Source: Mesostigma viride (taxonomy: Eukaryota; Streptophyta; Mesostigmatophyceae; Mesostigmatales; Mesostigmataceae). Taken from it: DNA of 57,500 nucleotides. Under the pieces are notes generated by a model. That model did not search any database. It worked only from the letters and a program-made list of their open reading frames with translations, and was not told the DNA's origin. The position numbers and the translations under genes are program-made. The DNA lies in the NCBI GenBank assembly GCA_009746045.1, contig RPFO01000102.1, positions 996,540 to 1,054,039 of the forward strand. The letters run 5' to 3'. Below are positions 12,801 to 20,047 of this stretch, one piece after another (within the stretch, counting starts at the first letter, position 1; each line of letters starts with the position of its first letter).

Positions 12801-14815
12801 GTCTGTTGTTGGGTTTCAGCCGTTGTTGTGGTGGTGGTAAACTTATGGCTAGCTTTCCCTTCAAGGCTTATACTTCTACTACTTGGCTGTTGGGCCCTTG
12901 TATGTGCTTTGCAGGCCCTCCTCTACCACTGCAGCAAGGAGCCAGACCACACCCAGATCTGTGGACAGGTGCGCAGTGGAGAACACTGTCGTAAAAGCCA
13001 CCACACAGACGTTTTCACATAGTAGTAGATGATTTCGCTTCAGCCCGGCAGGAGATTTTTCCGTTGATGCTTGGTCGATGGACCTGGTTCAGCATGACGC
13101 GTCTCGCTCGACATTTTGGTGGCCATTCTGCTGATTACTTATGGCTTTGTGCATAAGCTCGTTCAGCATTTAACGTCCAGCTTTATCTTACGTCTTGACT
13201 GCCCCCATTCGTAGGGACATAAATTACTGCAAATTGAATACTAAAGCCCCGTATCTGACTCATGCGCTCTCTGATCTACAATGCATGCACCACAACATGA
13301 CATGAGCGTTCGTATGGATGTGTGTGCCAGCTTTATGTGACAGACATTACTGCTGCATTTTCCACCTGCTTGTGTGATCCTCGCTAGTGCACGCGAGGGT
13401 GAGCTCAGATAAAGCCTATCAATAGCTTTGGAAGGCAATCACCCCTCAAGGCTGATGATGGATTTCAAACTACGATTGAGTGGAGACTTAAGCAAGGGCG
13501 TTTAATCTCATGACTTCTTTTGGTCTGTGTGGCGCTCACATATGCAAATATGCAGGGGCTGGATCTGAGGTTGGCCAAAGAAGGCACGTTTGGGGCCGGC
13601 AACTACCTCACCGATGACCCGCGCAAGGCAATCGACTACAGCGGCAACACGGGCAAAATCTACGTCTTCGCTGCCATTCTTGGTGATGTGCTGGCAGTGC
13701 CGGCGCGGGATAAGTTTGCTGAATGGAAGAGAGAGCCCAAGAAAATTGACCAAGACCAGCGTTCGAAGGCGGACAAGCATTTCAACTCGCTAGTTGGCAG
13801 GCGGGCATTCCCATCAGCTGGCACTACGGGTGCCAATGAGTTTGTTCTCTATGAAGCATCCGCAACGTGCCCCATGTACATGGTGGAGTTTGCAATGACT
13901 GCCAACAAGCGGGTTACACCCACACCATCCGCACTTCGTGGCGTGCCCGATTTTGCGTGGAAGAGCATGGGCGCAAAAGGGGCAAACGTGCCAAACCCAT
14001 TTGGCGACGTGGCAGGCACCAGCAGCTATGTTGATGATGGCACCCGCTGGAACTTTTTCCTCCACACCTTCTACAAAGGAGTTGTCCCAGATGTGGTCAG
14101 ACCCGAGTGGACGATAGCTATCGGTATGAATGTCATGGCAGAGGCTGCTAATGCTGCTAATGCAACGACTGTGTGCAAGGGATGTAAAGTCACGGAGAAG
14201 GTCCTCGCCAAATATCCAGGTTGGAAATGCGTCATCTGCCAGTCTCTCCTTGTCCAGGGTGTTTGCCTGGTCATGCCGTGCGGCCACGTGAATGGCCACA
14301 CTGACTGCTGCCGCCCGCTCATCCAAACGCGCGTCATGGCGGACAGGGTCACGTCGCAGACCTTCACCCGCTGTGAGGTGTGCACGCGGCGATTCGGCGT
14401 GACAGTGGGGAAGCAGCCGCTGAATGCCCACATGACCCACCAGGTGGTCCCTGGCATCACCCTGGCAGGGCACGCTCAGGGTGGCGCAATAAAAATAACA
14501 TACATCATCCCAGATGGCAGGCAAGACCCTGATGGTGATGATCCTGGAAAGCCCTTTGCAGGAACACGCCGCGATGCCTATCTGCCAAACTCCACCGAGG
14601 GTAACGAAGTGCTCAAGCAGCTGCAGCAGGCGTTTCAGCAGCGGCTGATTTTCTCTGTCGGCACTAGTCAGACGACAGGGAGGGACAATGTGGTCATTTG
14701 GAACGGCATCCACCACAAGACTGACCTTACGCCGCATGCTGAGCATGGATACCCAGATGGCACGTATCTAACACGTGTAAAGGCAGAAATGCAGCAGGCT
14801 GGGGTGGTCGTGTAA
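380..14815 (+). CDS. Tandem PARP - PARP - RING - Deltex C-terminal (DTC) multi-exon gene, 5' end outside the window
   Basis: Eight exons chain in phase: 380-509, 2710-2944, 6420-6473, 7658-8489, 9298-9415, 12221-12455, 12915-12968 and 13556-14815 (stop). The product in the window is about 970 residues, counting the possible TAG at 12453-12455 as a codon. It contains PARP domain A, a Pro/Ala/Thr-rich linker, PARP domain B, a RING finger and a DTC domain. PARPs transfer ADP-ribose from NAD+; Deltex RING-DTC proteins are E3 ubiquitin ligases whose DTC domain binds ADP-ribose or NAD. Both PARP copies keep a His-Tyr-Glu triad. The first visible exon starts in phase 1, so more coding sequence must lie upstream. 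Two adjacent genes instead of one cannot be excluded, but the phase at the A-to-B junction (8489 to 9298) fits one reading frame. Exon recognition is confident; the single-gene model is inference. Confidence 0.72.
732..2698. repeat. (CCCT)n microsatellite with CCTCCCT interruptions, about 2 kb
   Basis: An almost pure pyrimidine tract on the plus strand. Phase-shifting 3-bp units (CCT) are scattered through it, with small C-rich islands near 1490-1520 and 2170-2215. It fills most of the intron before exon A1 and ends 11 bases before the splice acceptor. Confidence 0.98.
2710..2944 (+). CDS. Exon A1: N-terminal half of PARP domain A
   Basis: 235 bp, from acceptor GGCTGCAG to donor GAG|GTGGGT. 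It encodes the typical PARP start: NSGEY, then [14 protein letters not shown] (the 'I-x-R-I-Q-N-x-x-L-W-x-x-Y' signature). A Kozak-like CACCATGG at 2714-2721 could look like a start codon. The homologous exon B1 has the same length and the same phases without an ATG there, so an internal exon is more likely. The acceptor is preceded by about 2 kb of almost pure CCCT repeat. Confidence 0.85.
3249..4262. repeat. (AACG)n microsatellite, about 1 kb
   Basis: About 250 units of CGAA/AACG, flanked by AATG units on both sides. A few variant units (ACCG, AAGG, GCGA) cluster at 3570-3600 and 3850-3940. It lies in the intron between A1 and A2. Confidence 0.98.
4313..4679. repeat. (GGGA)n microsatellite
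   Basis: GGGA units with GGA slips. It continues the compound tetranucleotide block after the AACG and AATG units. Confidence 0.97.
4714..4932. repeat. (GGGT)n microsatellite
   Basis: GGGT units with GGT slips, preceded by GGAC/CGAC units. Confidence 0.97.
4962..5204. repeat. (AAGG)n microsatellite
   Basis: About 60 perfect AAGG units. They directly abut the SINE-like copy that begins at about 5213. Confidence 0.98.
5213..5500 (-). mobile_element. SINE-like dispersed repeat, diverged copy 1
   Basis: Shares the blocks GGCAGGCCACAG and TGCAATAAAG, and then GAGGGTTTTTAGGGGCATA plus GTTCACCCAC, in the same order as the copy at 22903-23262. Its (TTAA)n end is missing, with the AAGG array in that place. 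No coding potential was seen. Confidence 0.6.
5501..6419. other. Intron sequence without recognisable features
   Basis: The remainder of the A1-A2 intron. I see no gene, RNA or mobile-element signature in it. Confidence 0.5.
6420..6473 (+). CDS. Exon A2: catalytic-histidine exon of PARP domain A
   Basis: 54 bp, phase 0 to 0, with acceptor TGGCAG and donor GAT|GTGAGT. It encodes [18 protein letters not shown], which matches the PARP 'LFHG(T/S)' strand with His in place. The following Gly is replaced by Cys (H-C-S). The equivalent exon at 12915-12968 has the same length and the same H-C-S. Confidence 0.8.
6474..7657. other. Intron A2-A3 with a diverged 45-bp direct duplication and a short inverted repeat
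   Basis: Positions 7096-7140 and 7171-7219 are imperfect copies around CACTACCAYGTAGT...GGCCACAAGCCT. An inverted repeat with 11-bp arms AAATCAGCCCA / TGGGCTGATTT lies at 7556-7598, just upstream of the acceptor. No coding signal was seen. Confidence 0.5.
7658..8489 (+). CDS. Exon A3: rest of PARP domain A plus Pro/Ala/Thr-rich linker
   Basis: Opens with [22 protein letters not shown], containing the PARP Tyr in G-I-Y, followed by [15 protein letters not shown] and NEFVLY with the triad Glu. After the PARP core comes an extension of about 60 residues (RGVPDFA, VPNPFG, YVDD, FLHNFY) that is shared with copy B. A low-complexity Ala/Pro/Thr/Ser linker of about 100 residues follows. The exon leaves in phase 1 at ACAG|GTGAGG. 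Acceptor: CACCTGCAG. Confidence 0.88.
8490..9297. other. Intron A3-B0
   Basis: Contains a G run of about 19 bases at 8813-8831 and a shorter one at 9125. No gene or mobile element was recognised. Confidence 0.5.
9298..9415 (+). CDS. Exon B0: start of PARP domain B ([12 protein letters not shown] segment)
   Basis: Acceptor CACGCAG, donor ATG|GTGAGG. It enters in phase 1, matching the end of A3, and leaves in phase 2, like A0. It encodes [20 protein letters not shown], then SERPHT; the last Trp is completed by the next exon. It is clearly homologous to A0, with a 25-bp block that is nearly identical. Confidence 0.65.
9416..12220. other. Intron B0-B1, about 2.8 kb
   Basis: Holds G/C homopolymers near 9945-9960 and 10021-10033 and the GGGGTGA array at 10195-10434. 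At about 10935-10980 a short tandem of 'TTACGGTAGATCTGAC'-like units occurs. No coding segment was recognised. Confidence 0.5.
10195..10434. repeat. (GGGGTGA)n minisatellite with 6- and 7-bp units
   Basis: About 34 units of GGGGGTGA or GGGGTGA inside an intron. It resembles no standard telomere unit. Confidence 0.95.
12221..12455 (+). CDS. Exon B1: N-terminal half of PARP domain B, with an apparent TAG at its last codon
   Basis: 235 bp, exactly the length of A1, starting after TTATCTGCAG. It encodes SDSAEYRMW and [16 protein letters not shown], the PARP first-strand and helix signature. The last codon before the strong donor GTGAGG is TAG, where A1 has GAG. A weaker in-phase donor, CCG|GTGTTT at 12437/12438, would remove the stop and the last six codons. 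Otherwise the copy is interrupted. Confidence 0.75.
12915..12968 (+). CDS. Exon B2: catalytic-histidine exon of PARP domain B
   Basis: 54 bp, phase 0 to 0, with acceptor CTTTGCAG and donor CAG|GTGCGC. It encodes [18 protein letters not shown]. The catalytic His is present and is again followed by Cys-Ser, as in exon A2. Confidence 0.8.
12969..13555. other. Intron B2-B3
   Basis: Contains no recognisable feature apart from the splice sites. Confidence 0.5.
13556..14815 (+). CDS. Exon B3: PARP domain B core, RING finger and Deltex C-terminal domain, with stop
   Basis: 420 codons including TAA, after acceptor ATATGCAG. The PARP part has [13 protein letters not shown] (Tyr) and NEFVLY (Glu), then the same extension as copy A (RGVPDFA, VPNPFG, YVDD, FLHTFY). 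A Cys-rich stretch (CKGC) leads to a RING: CVIC at 14228-14239, [12 protein letters not shown], and CEVC at 14372-14383. The DTC domain runs from about 14390 to the end, with [42 protein letters not shown] and HGYPDGTYL, all hallmark positions of the Deltex family. The predicted role is an ADP-ribosylation-coupled ubiquitin ligase; that coupling is inference. Confidence 0.93.
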   Translation, partial: GLDLRLAKEGTFGAGNYLTDDPRKAIDYSGNTGKIYVFAAILGDVLAVPARDKFAEWKREPKKIDQDQRSKADKHFNSLVGRRAFPSAGTTGANEFVLYEASATCPMYMVEFAMTANKRVTPTPSALRGVPDFAWKSMGAKGANVPNPFGDVAGTSSYVDDGTRWNFFLHTFYKGVVPDVVRPEWTIAIGMNVMAEAANAANATTVCKGCKVTEKVLAKYPGWKCVICQSLLVQGVCLVMPCGHVNGHTDCCRPLIQTRVMADRVTSQTFTRCEVCTRRFGVTVGKQPLNAHMTHQVVPGITLAGHAQGGAIKITYIIPDGRQDPDGDDPGKPFAGTRRDAYLPNSTEGNEVLKQLQQAFQQRLIFSVGTSQTTGRDNVVIWNGIHHKTDLTPHAEHGYPDGTYLTRVKAEMQQAGVVV

Positions 14816-15008
14816 TTGCTAAGGATGACAGCCAGAAGCGATTGACGCTAAGGCGGCCTGAAGTTGTATAATTACTCGCAGACAGGCCACCTAGGCTAGA
14901 GCCGTGACACCGACGTGATGTCTATCTTCTGCATACTTCCCTGCCATTAATTGATTTACGGATTGATGAATGGATTAATCAAAAGCACGTTACTATGCCA
15001 CGTGAGCA

Positions 15009-15395
15009 TTAATTAATTCTCGTGTCCCTGTTGGGAGACCACGGAGCGCTGAAATCCCCAACTAGAAGCTATTCTAAGTAGTAGATGTCCCCCCAAGACA
15101 TCTTAATATGTACATATATGTCCACCGCCTAGGTGGCTAGAATGTACAGGAGCCTCAAGTATGGCCTCGAGCTAATCTTGCAAGCAAGCCTGCTGTGCTT
15201 TTTATACTTCCTAGGACCCACAGTTGGAGGGTCATAGTCATTGAAAAGTTCTGCCCATCGCTGCACGTGAGCATAACTGATCTTCATGAAAAAAACGAGA
15301 TGCCTGAGAGGCTTCCTGAGCGCTACTTGGGCCCCCGAAAAACTAAAAAGGACTGCCGTAAGCTTTGCTCCATGTGACTTCACGCGCCTACATTC
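15009..15395 (-). mobile_element. LINE 3' fragment (C-terminal reading frame and 3' UTR)
   Basis: The minus strand reads QRWAELFNDYDPPTVGPRKY, then KKHSRLACKISSRP. This is the same C-terminus as the LINE piece at 31035-31707 (DYDPPIVGPRKYKKH). Its 3' end at about 15009 carries the shared hairpin TCTCCCAACAGGGA and a (TTAA)n tail. It is 5' truncated, and no target duplication was resolved. Confidence 0.7.
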
Positions 15396-15739
15396 TAATT
15401 CCAAACCCCAGTGCTGATGGCCTCACAAGATACGCAATCATTTTGCAAGCCGCAAATCGTCTACTGTTTATATGCGTGGCCATCAACGAATCATTTCCAA
15501 TATTCACAGTTTTTTTTGTAAAAATGTGAAATCAGCTTGTATTGCGTTAACGCACTCCGCCATGGCCACCTCCCGGCGAGGGTACATAGTGCTTGCCGTG
15601 CATTCACTTTTTCATGGTACGGATGGTTCCGCTTATTTTTTTGCGCCAATTAAAATCGATCGGCCGGCGCACGTTCCCTTTTTGACTGTGACGAAGGTTA
15701 GGGGTTGTGTATATCAACGTACTACATCACCACCCCTGC

Positions 15740-16359
15740 CTGCACTACCTCTGAGCATTCCACGACAACACGCTCTAGAAAGCCCTTGTCCGGGTACCTG
15801 TGCGGGAGTGCCGGGGTTGGGTTTTGTCTTGTGGTGGATGCTGCCCCACTTAACCACGTTCTCTTCCCCCGTCGTGTCGCTCGTCCCCACCGCAAAGATG
15901 AGCCAGGCTCTGCTCAAACGCACGCTGCAGCATCTGCAGCAGCCTGCCACCCTGGGGTGAGTTGGGAAGGTATGCCTGGCGACTCAACCCCTTGAACGGT
16001 TTCCCCGGCGCGTCCCCGTCCGCATCCTGCACGCTGCTGGGGACGTGGTACGTGATGACAATTGCACCGGCCAGGGGGGTGCCCCGGCTGCCAGGGTGAG
16101 CCCAGGGATCACCTGGTGGGTCATGCGGGCGAACAGTGGCTGCTTCCCCACCGGCACTCCGCATCGCTGCATGCACACCTAGCTCGCAGCGCATGAAGGT
16201 CTGCGACGTGACCCCGTCCGCCATGACGCGCGTCTGGATGAGCAGGCGGCAGCATTCGGCGTGGCCGTTCACGTGGTCGCACGGCATGGCCAGGCAGAAC
16301 TCGTCCACCGCCATCACGTCCAAGCACATGAGGCAGGTGAGGCCCGGCTGTTTGGCCAA
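15740..16359 (-). pseudogene. RING-DTC pseudogene, inverted relative to the active copy
   Basis: The minus strand carries a second RING-DTC. CLMC, MPCDHVNGHAECC and [19 protein letters not shown] are followed by PVGKQPLFARMTHQVIPGLT, then AYLPNSPQGG, and finally GTSDTTGEENVVKWGSIHHKT. These pieces lie in three different frames. One shift falls in a C/G run near 16070-16085 and another near 15900-15915. The domain also lacks the final YPD-x-x-YL part. No PARP core was found next to it. It lies tail to tail with exon B3, about 900 bp away, which suggests an inverted duplication that decayed. Confidence 0.82.
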
Positions 16360-16859
16360 CGTGCGGCGTCAACGGGCACTCCGTGCAAGAGTCTCAACGC
16401 CTGGGCACTGCGCTGATGCATGCAGCATTAAGAGACCCGCCAGCAGCAGCGACAGACCCACCGCCGGGCAAGAGAGCGAGAGGCGGCAGGAGCAGCGACA
16501 GCCGTACCACCGGGTGCACCGCTTGCATCAGGCCACGACAGAGCCACGAGCCACGAGGTAGCCATGGCTGACGGTGGAGCTCATATGTAACTTTCACGTT
16601 TGGGAACCAAATTCGGCTGTGAATATCACAATCGCTTCGTCTTTCTGAGACGCACACGCTGATATAATTTTCCGAAGCTATTACGCAATATATGACGAGC
16701 AAATGCTCCTCTTGACGCAACGCAGCCTGGCGGCTGCGCTGTATAAGCCCTGAAAATACGTCTGCAGCTCCGGCTGCAGCTTCGCCCTCGATCAGGTCAG
16801 GACGGCAGCGGTGACACTAGTCGCGCACTGGTCACTGGTCGCCCAGATCCCTCCCGGGC

Positions 16860-17110
16860 TTGCATCGCCCTCTGCATCGCCTGAGCCCAATTAAGCGCAG
16901 CCGCCCTGGGCAGCTAGGCGAACCTAGCTGGTCTGAGCGCGACTTTGACCTCGACAGGATGTTTTCCACCTTTGACGTCGACAGACCCGGCTTTTTAGAC
17001 ATGCCCTCCATCAAGATTCTGGAGCTTGTGTTTCATGGGTCGCACGCCTCGCTCCTTGCCCTGTGCCTGCATGCGCATCCGCGAGGTCCGTCAACGCTTC
17101 CGCAATGGAG
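16860..17110 (+). other. Weak EF-hand-like open segment
   Basis: The frame contains RMFSTFDVDRPGFLDMPS, then IKILELV. The loop has Asp at positions 1, 3 and 9 and Gly at 6, but Ser at position 12, where EF-hands need an acidic residue. No partner exon was found. It may be an exon fragment, a relic or chance. Confidence 0.22.
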
Positions 17111-17779
17111 CTGACGGCTGGTTCTCGATCCCACCGCGGACCCGACCACCTGCCCGGCTGTTCTCGCCCTCGTCTTCAGCTCGCCGCTCTCTTTTCCATC
17201 CTTAGGCGCGCTCTGCTGACGACCTCTGGGTCCCCTCCCCCTTGACCAAATCCACCTTCCTCCTCCACCTTCAAGAAGCCATCTCACAGCACGTGACTCC
17301 CCTCGCTGCAGCTAATTATTGTGGCAGCTGTGGGCCGCACGCTGGCTGCTGAGCTCCCCCACATTATTAGGCACAGGCGCCTGGGCCTAGCCGGGCACCT
17401 GGCCCGCACAAATCAGGTAGATACATCAGATAGACTAGCTGGCACCAAGCCCGCCGGCCCAGCCTGGGCGTTATGTCCTCACCTGGCGTGCCCCAGGCCG
17501 CGCGCGGCAGGGCCGCCACCCGTGGACTTTTCGTGATAGACTCGGCATGGACATGTGCTACACTAGACGTGACGGGCTCACACCCGGGCAGCCTCCTGGT
17601 TTGTCTGTAATATGGAGGCAGATGGTGCGCAAGGATAGATGGCAAGTAGTGATGAAGGAGACCACCCCCAAGTCTGTGGGGGCTCCGCGTGTGACCAAGT
17701 ATGGCATTCATAGCGATTCGGGCCGCGGTGCCCACACCCCTGTAACTAGGACCTAGATAGCTTACACCATCCATTCCAT

Positions 17780-19038
17780 GATTTGGACGAAGATGATGGA
17801 CAAGGCCAAGTGGGCCCAGGTCATAGAGGACAACGAGCCCCCCCCTGTGGGGAAGCGCCCGCGTGTGCAAACCCGTGGGAGGCACGCTAGACAGCTCCCC
17901 TACAGGGCAGCGTGCGGCTGTCTACATAGATGTTGTAGTTAGAATGCTGTTAGATAGATGTCGTAGGTAGCTGATGTGGATAGATTAGACCGGTAGGACT
18001 GTTTGCACCATCCATCCATCCATCCATCCATCCATCCATCCATCCATCCATCCATCCATCCATCCATCCATCCATCCATCCATCCATCCATCCATCCATC
18101 CATCCATCCATCCATCCATCCATCCATCCATCCATCCATCCATCCATCCATCCATCCATCCATCCATCCATCCATCCATCCATCCATCCATCCATCCATC
18201 CATCCATCCATCCATCCATCCATCCATCCATCCATCCATCCATCCATCCATCCATCCATCCATCCATCCATCCATCCATCCATCCATCCATCCATCCATC
18301 CATCCATCCATCCATCCATCCATCCATCCATCCATCCATCCATCCATCCATCCATCCATCCATCCATCCATCCATCCATCCATCCATCCATCCATCCATC
18401 CATCCATCCATCCATCCATCCATCCATCCATCCATCCATCCATCCATCCATCCATCCATCCATCCATCCATCCATCCATCCATCCATCCATCCATCCATC
18501 CATCCATCCATCCATCCATCCATCCATCCATCCATCCATCCATCCATCCATCCATCCATCCATCCATCCATCCATCCATCCATCCATCCATCCATCCATC
18601 CATCCATCCATCCATCCATCCATCCATCCATCCATCCATCCATCCATCCATCCATCCATCCATCCATCCATCCATCCATCCATCCATCCATCCATCCATC
18701 CATCCATCCATCCATCCATCCATCCATCCATCCATCCATCCATCCATCCATCCATCCATCCATCCATCCATCCATCCATCCATCCATCCATCCATCCATC
18801 CATCCATCCATCCATCCATCCATCCATCCATCCATCCATCCATCCATCCATCCATCCATCCATCCATCCATCCATCCATCCATCCATCCATCCATCCATC
18901 CATCCATCCATCCATCCATCCATCCATCCATCCATCCATCCATCCATCCATCCATCCATCCATCCATCCATCCATCGGGGTTAATGCTCCGTGAGTCCCC
19001 AACGGGAGCACGAGTCTAATTAATTAATTAATTAATTA
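17780..19038 (+). mobile_element. Nested 5'-truncated LINE carrying a (CCAT)n array of about 240 units
   Basis: It is flanked by the 11-bp duplication ATCCATTCCAT at 17769-17779 and 19039-19049. It opens with a LINE-like C-terminus (AKWAQVIEDNEPPPVGKRP), then a 3' UTR containing the CCAT array, then the 3' hairpin GTCCCCAACGGGAGC and a (TTAA)n tail. Confidence 0.85.
18009..18975. repeat. (CCAT)n microsatellite, about 242 units, uninterrupted
   Basis: A perfect tetranucleotide run inside the 3' UTR of the nested LINE. All three frames are open on both strands only because the unit lacks stops. Confidence 0.99.
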
Positions 19039-19371
19039 ATCCATTCCATCCCATGTTCCCCTCCCACTGAGGACTTATGCTCACGTGACGCAGTCACGTG
19101 TCTATTAATTAATTAATAGGGCAAATCAGCGTTGGGGCATAATGCAGACAATATATTCGATTAATGGCCTATGCTGGTTGTCTCCTTGATATTCGTAACT
19201 TTTGTGTAATTATTTTTCTACTACTATTGAGATTAGCATAGCACTCTGTAGCATTAACTAATTAATTCATAGACTCCGTAGCATGCCCATGCGCATGACA
19301 CGCGAGTTCTTATTTACTGACTTATGTTGTATCCCAGCAGCAACAACAGTTCTAGCTTGCAACAACTCCAT

Positions 19372-20047
19372 CTAAGCACTGGGTGGCTGCTCCTCCTTGC
19401 CGTCCCCATACCGTGCAAACCGGCCCTTGTCTTTTGGGTGGACCATCTCGTGCTGCGGCCACGGCCAGCCGCCAAACTCGGTTTTCTCATAGTCGGCGTA
19501 CGCTTGCGCGAGCTCCTGCCGCGAGTTCATCACAAAGGGACCCTGCTGTGCGACCGGCTCGCCGATCGGCCGTCCTTGCAGCAGCAACAGCCGCGACGGC
19601 TGCTTGACATTACTGATCGGAACCGCGCGGTCGGGCTTTAACGTGACCCCGTGCATCGTTTTAATGCTCGTGCCGTCGACCGAGATCGTGTCTCCGTCGA
19701 AAAAGAACAGACTGCGGTTAATGTTGCCATCCGGGGCGGCGGGGAGCACCCACTCGGTGCCGGCATCTAGCTTGATGATCCATATGGCTACGTTGTTCTC
19801 GGGGCGTGCGGCCCACGATTCGGGCGGCGGCGTGAGCGCTTTCACGGATGCGTCGTAATTGCCCGCGACGACGGTGATCGTGATCACGTGACCGCGCGCG
19901 TCGTGGGTCTTAACGATGGGCATTTGCTCCGCCCAGAACATCGTGAAGTGGGGCTGCACGAACTTTGACGTGGCTGGTAGGTTGAGCCAAATCTGGAACA
20001 ACTCGAGCGTGTTGTCACGATCCTCGTAGAGCATGGGGAACATTTCA
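19372..20047 (-). CDS. Pirin terminal exon
   Basis: Acceptor GCGCGCAG|TGAAATG. It carries [40 protein letters not shown], the second-domain GGWPWP segment and the stop at 19372-19374. Confidence 0.93.

Larger units (their letters stand above)
17359..19117 (+). mobile_element. 5'-truncated LINE, interrupted by a second LINE
   Basis: The frames read HIIRHRRLGLAGHLARTNQV, then DRLGMDMCYTRRDGLTPGQP, nearly identical to the minus-strand element at 28938-29977. The reading frame ends at about 17755. Its 3' UTR breaks at 17779 and resumes at 19041 (CCATTCCATCCCATGTTCC), ending in a (TTAA)n tail at about 19117. The piece between is a nested insertion. Confidence 0.85.
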
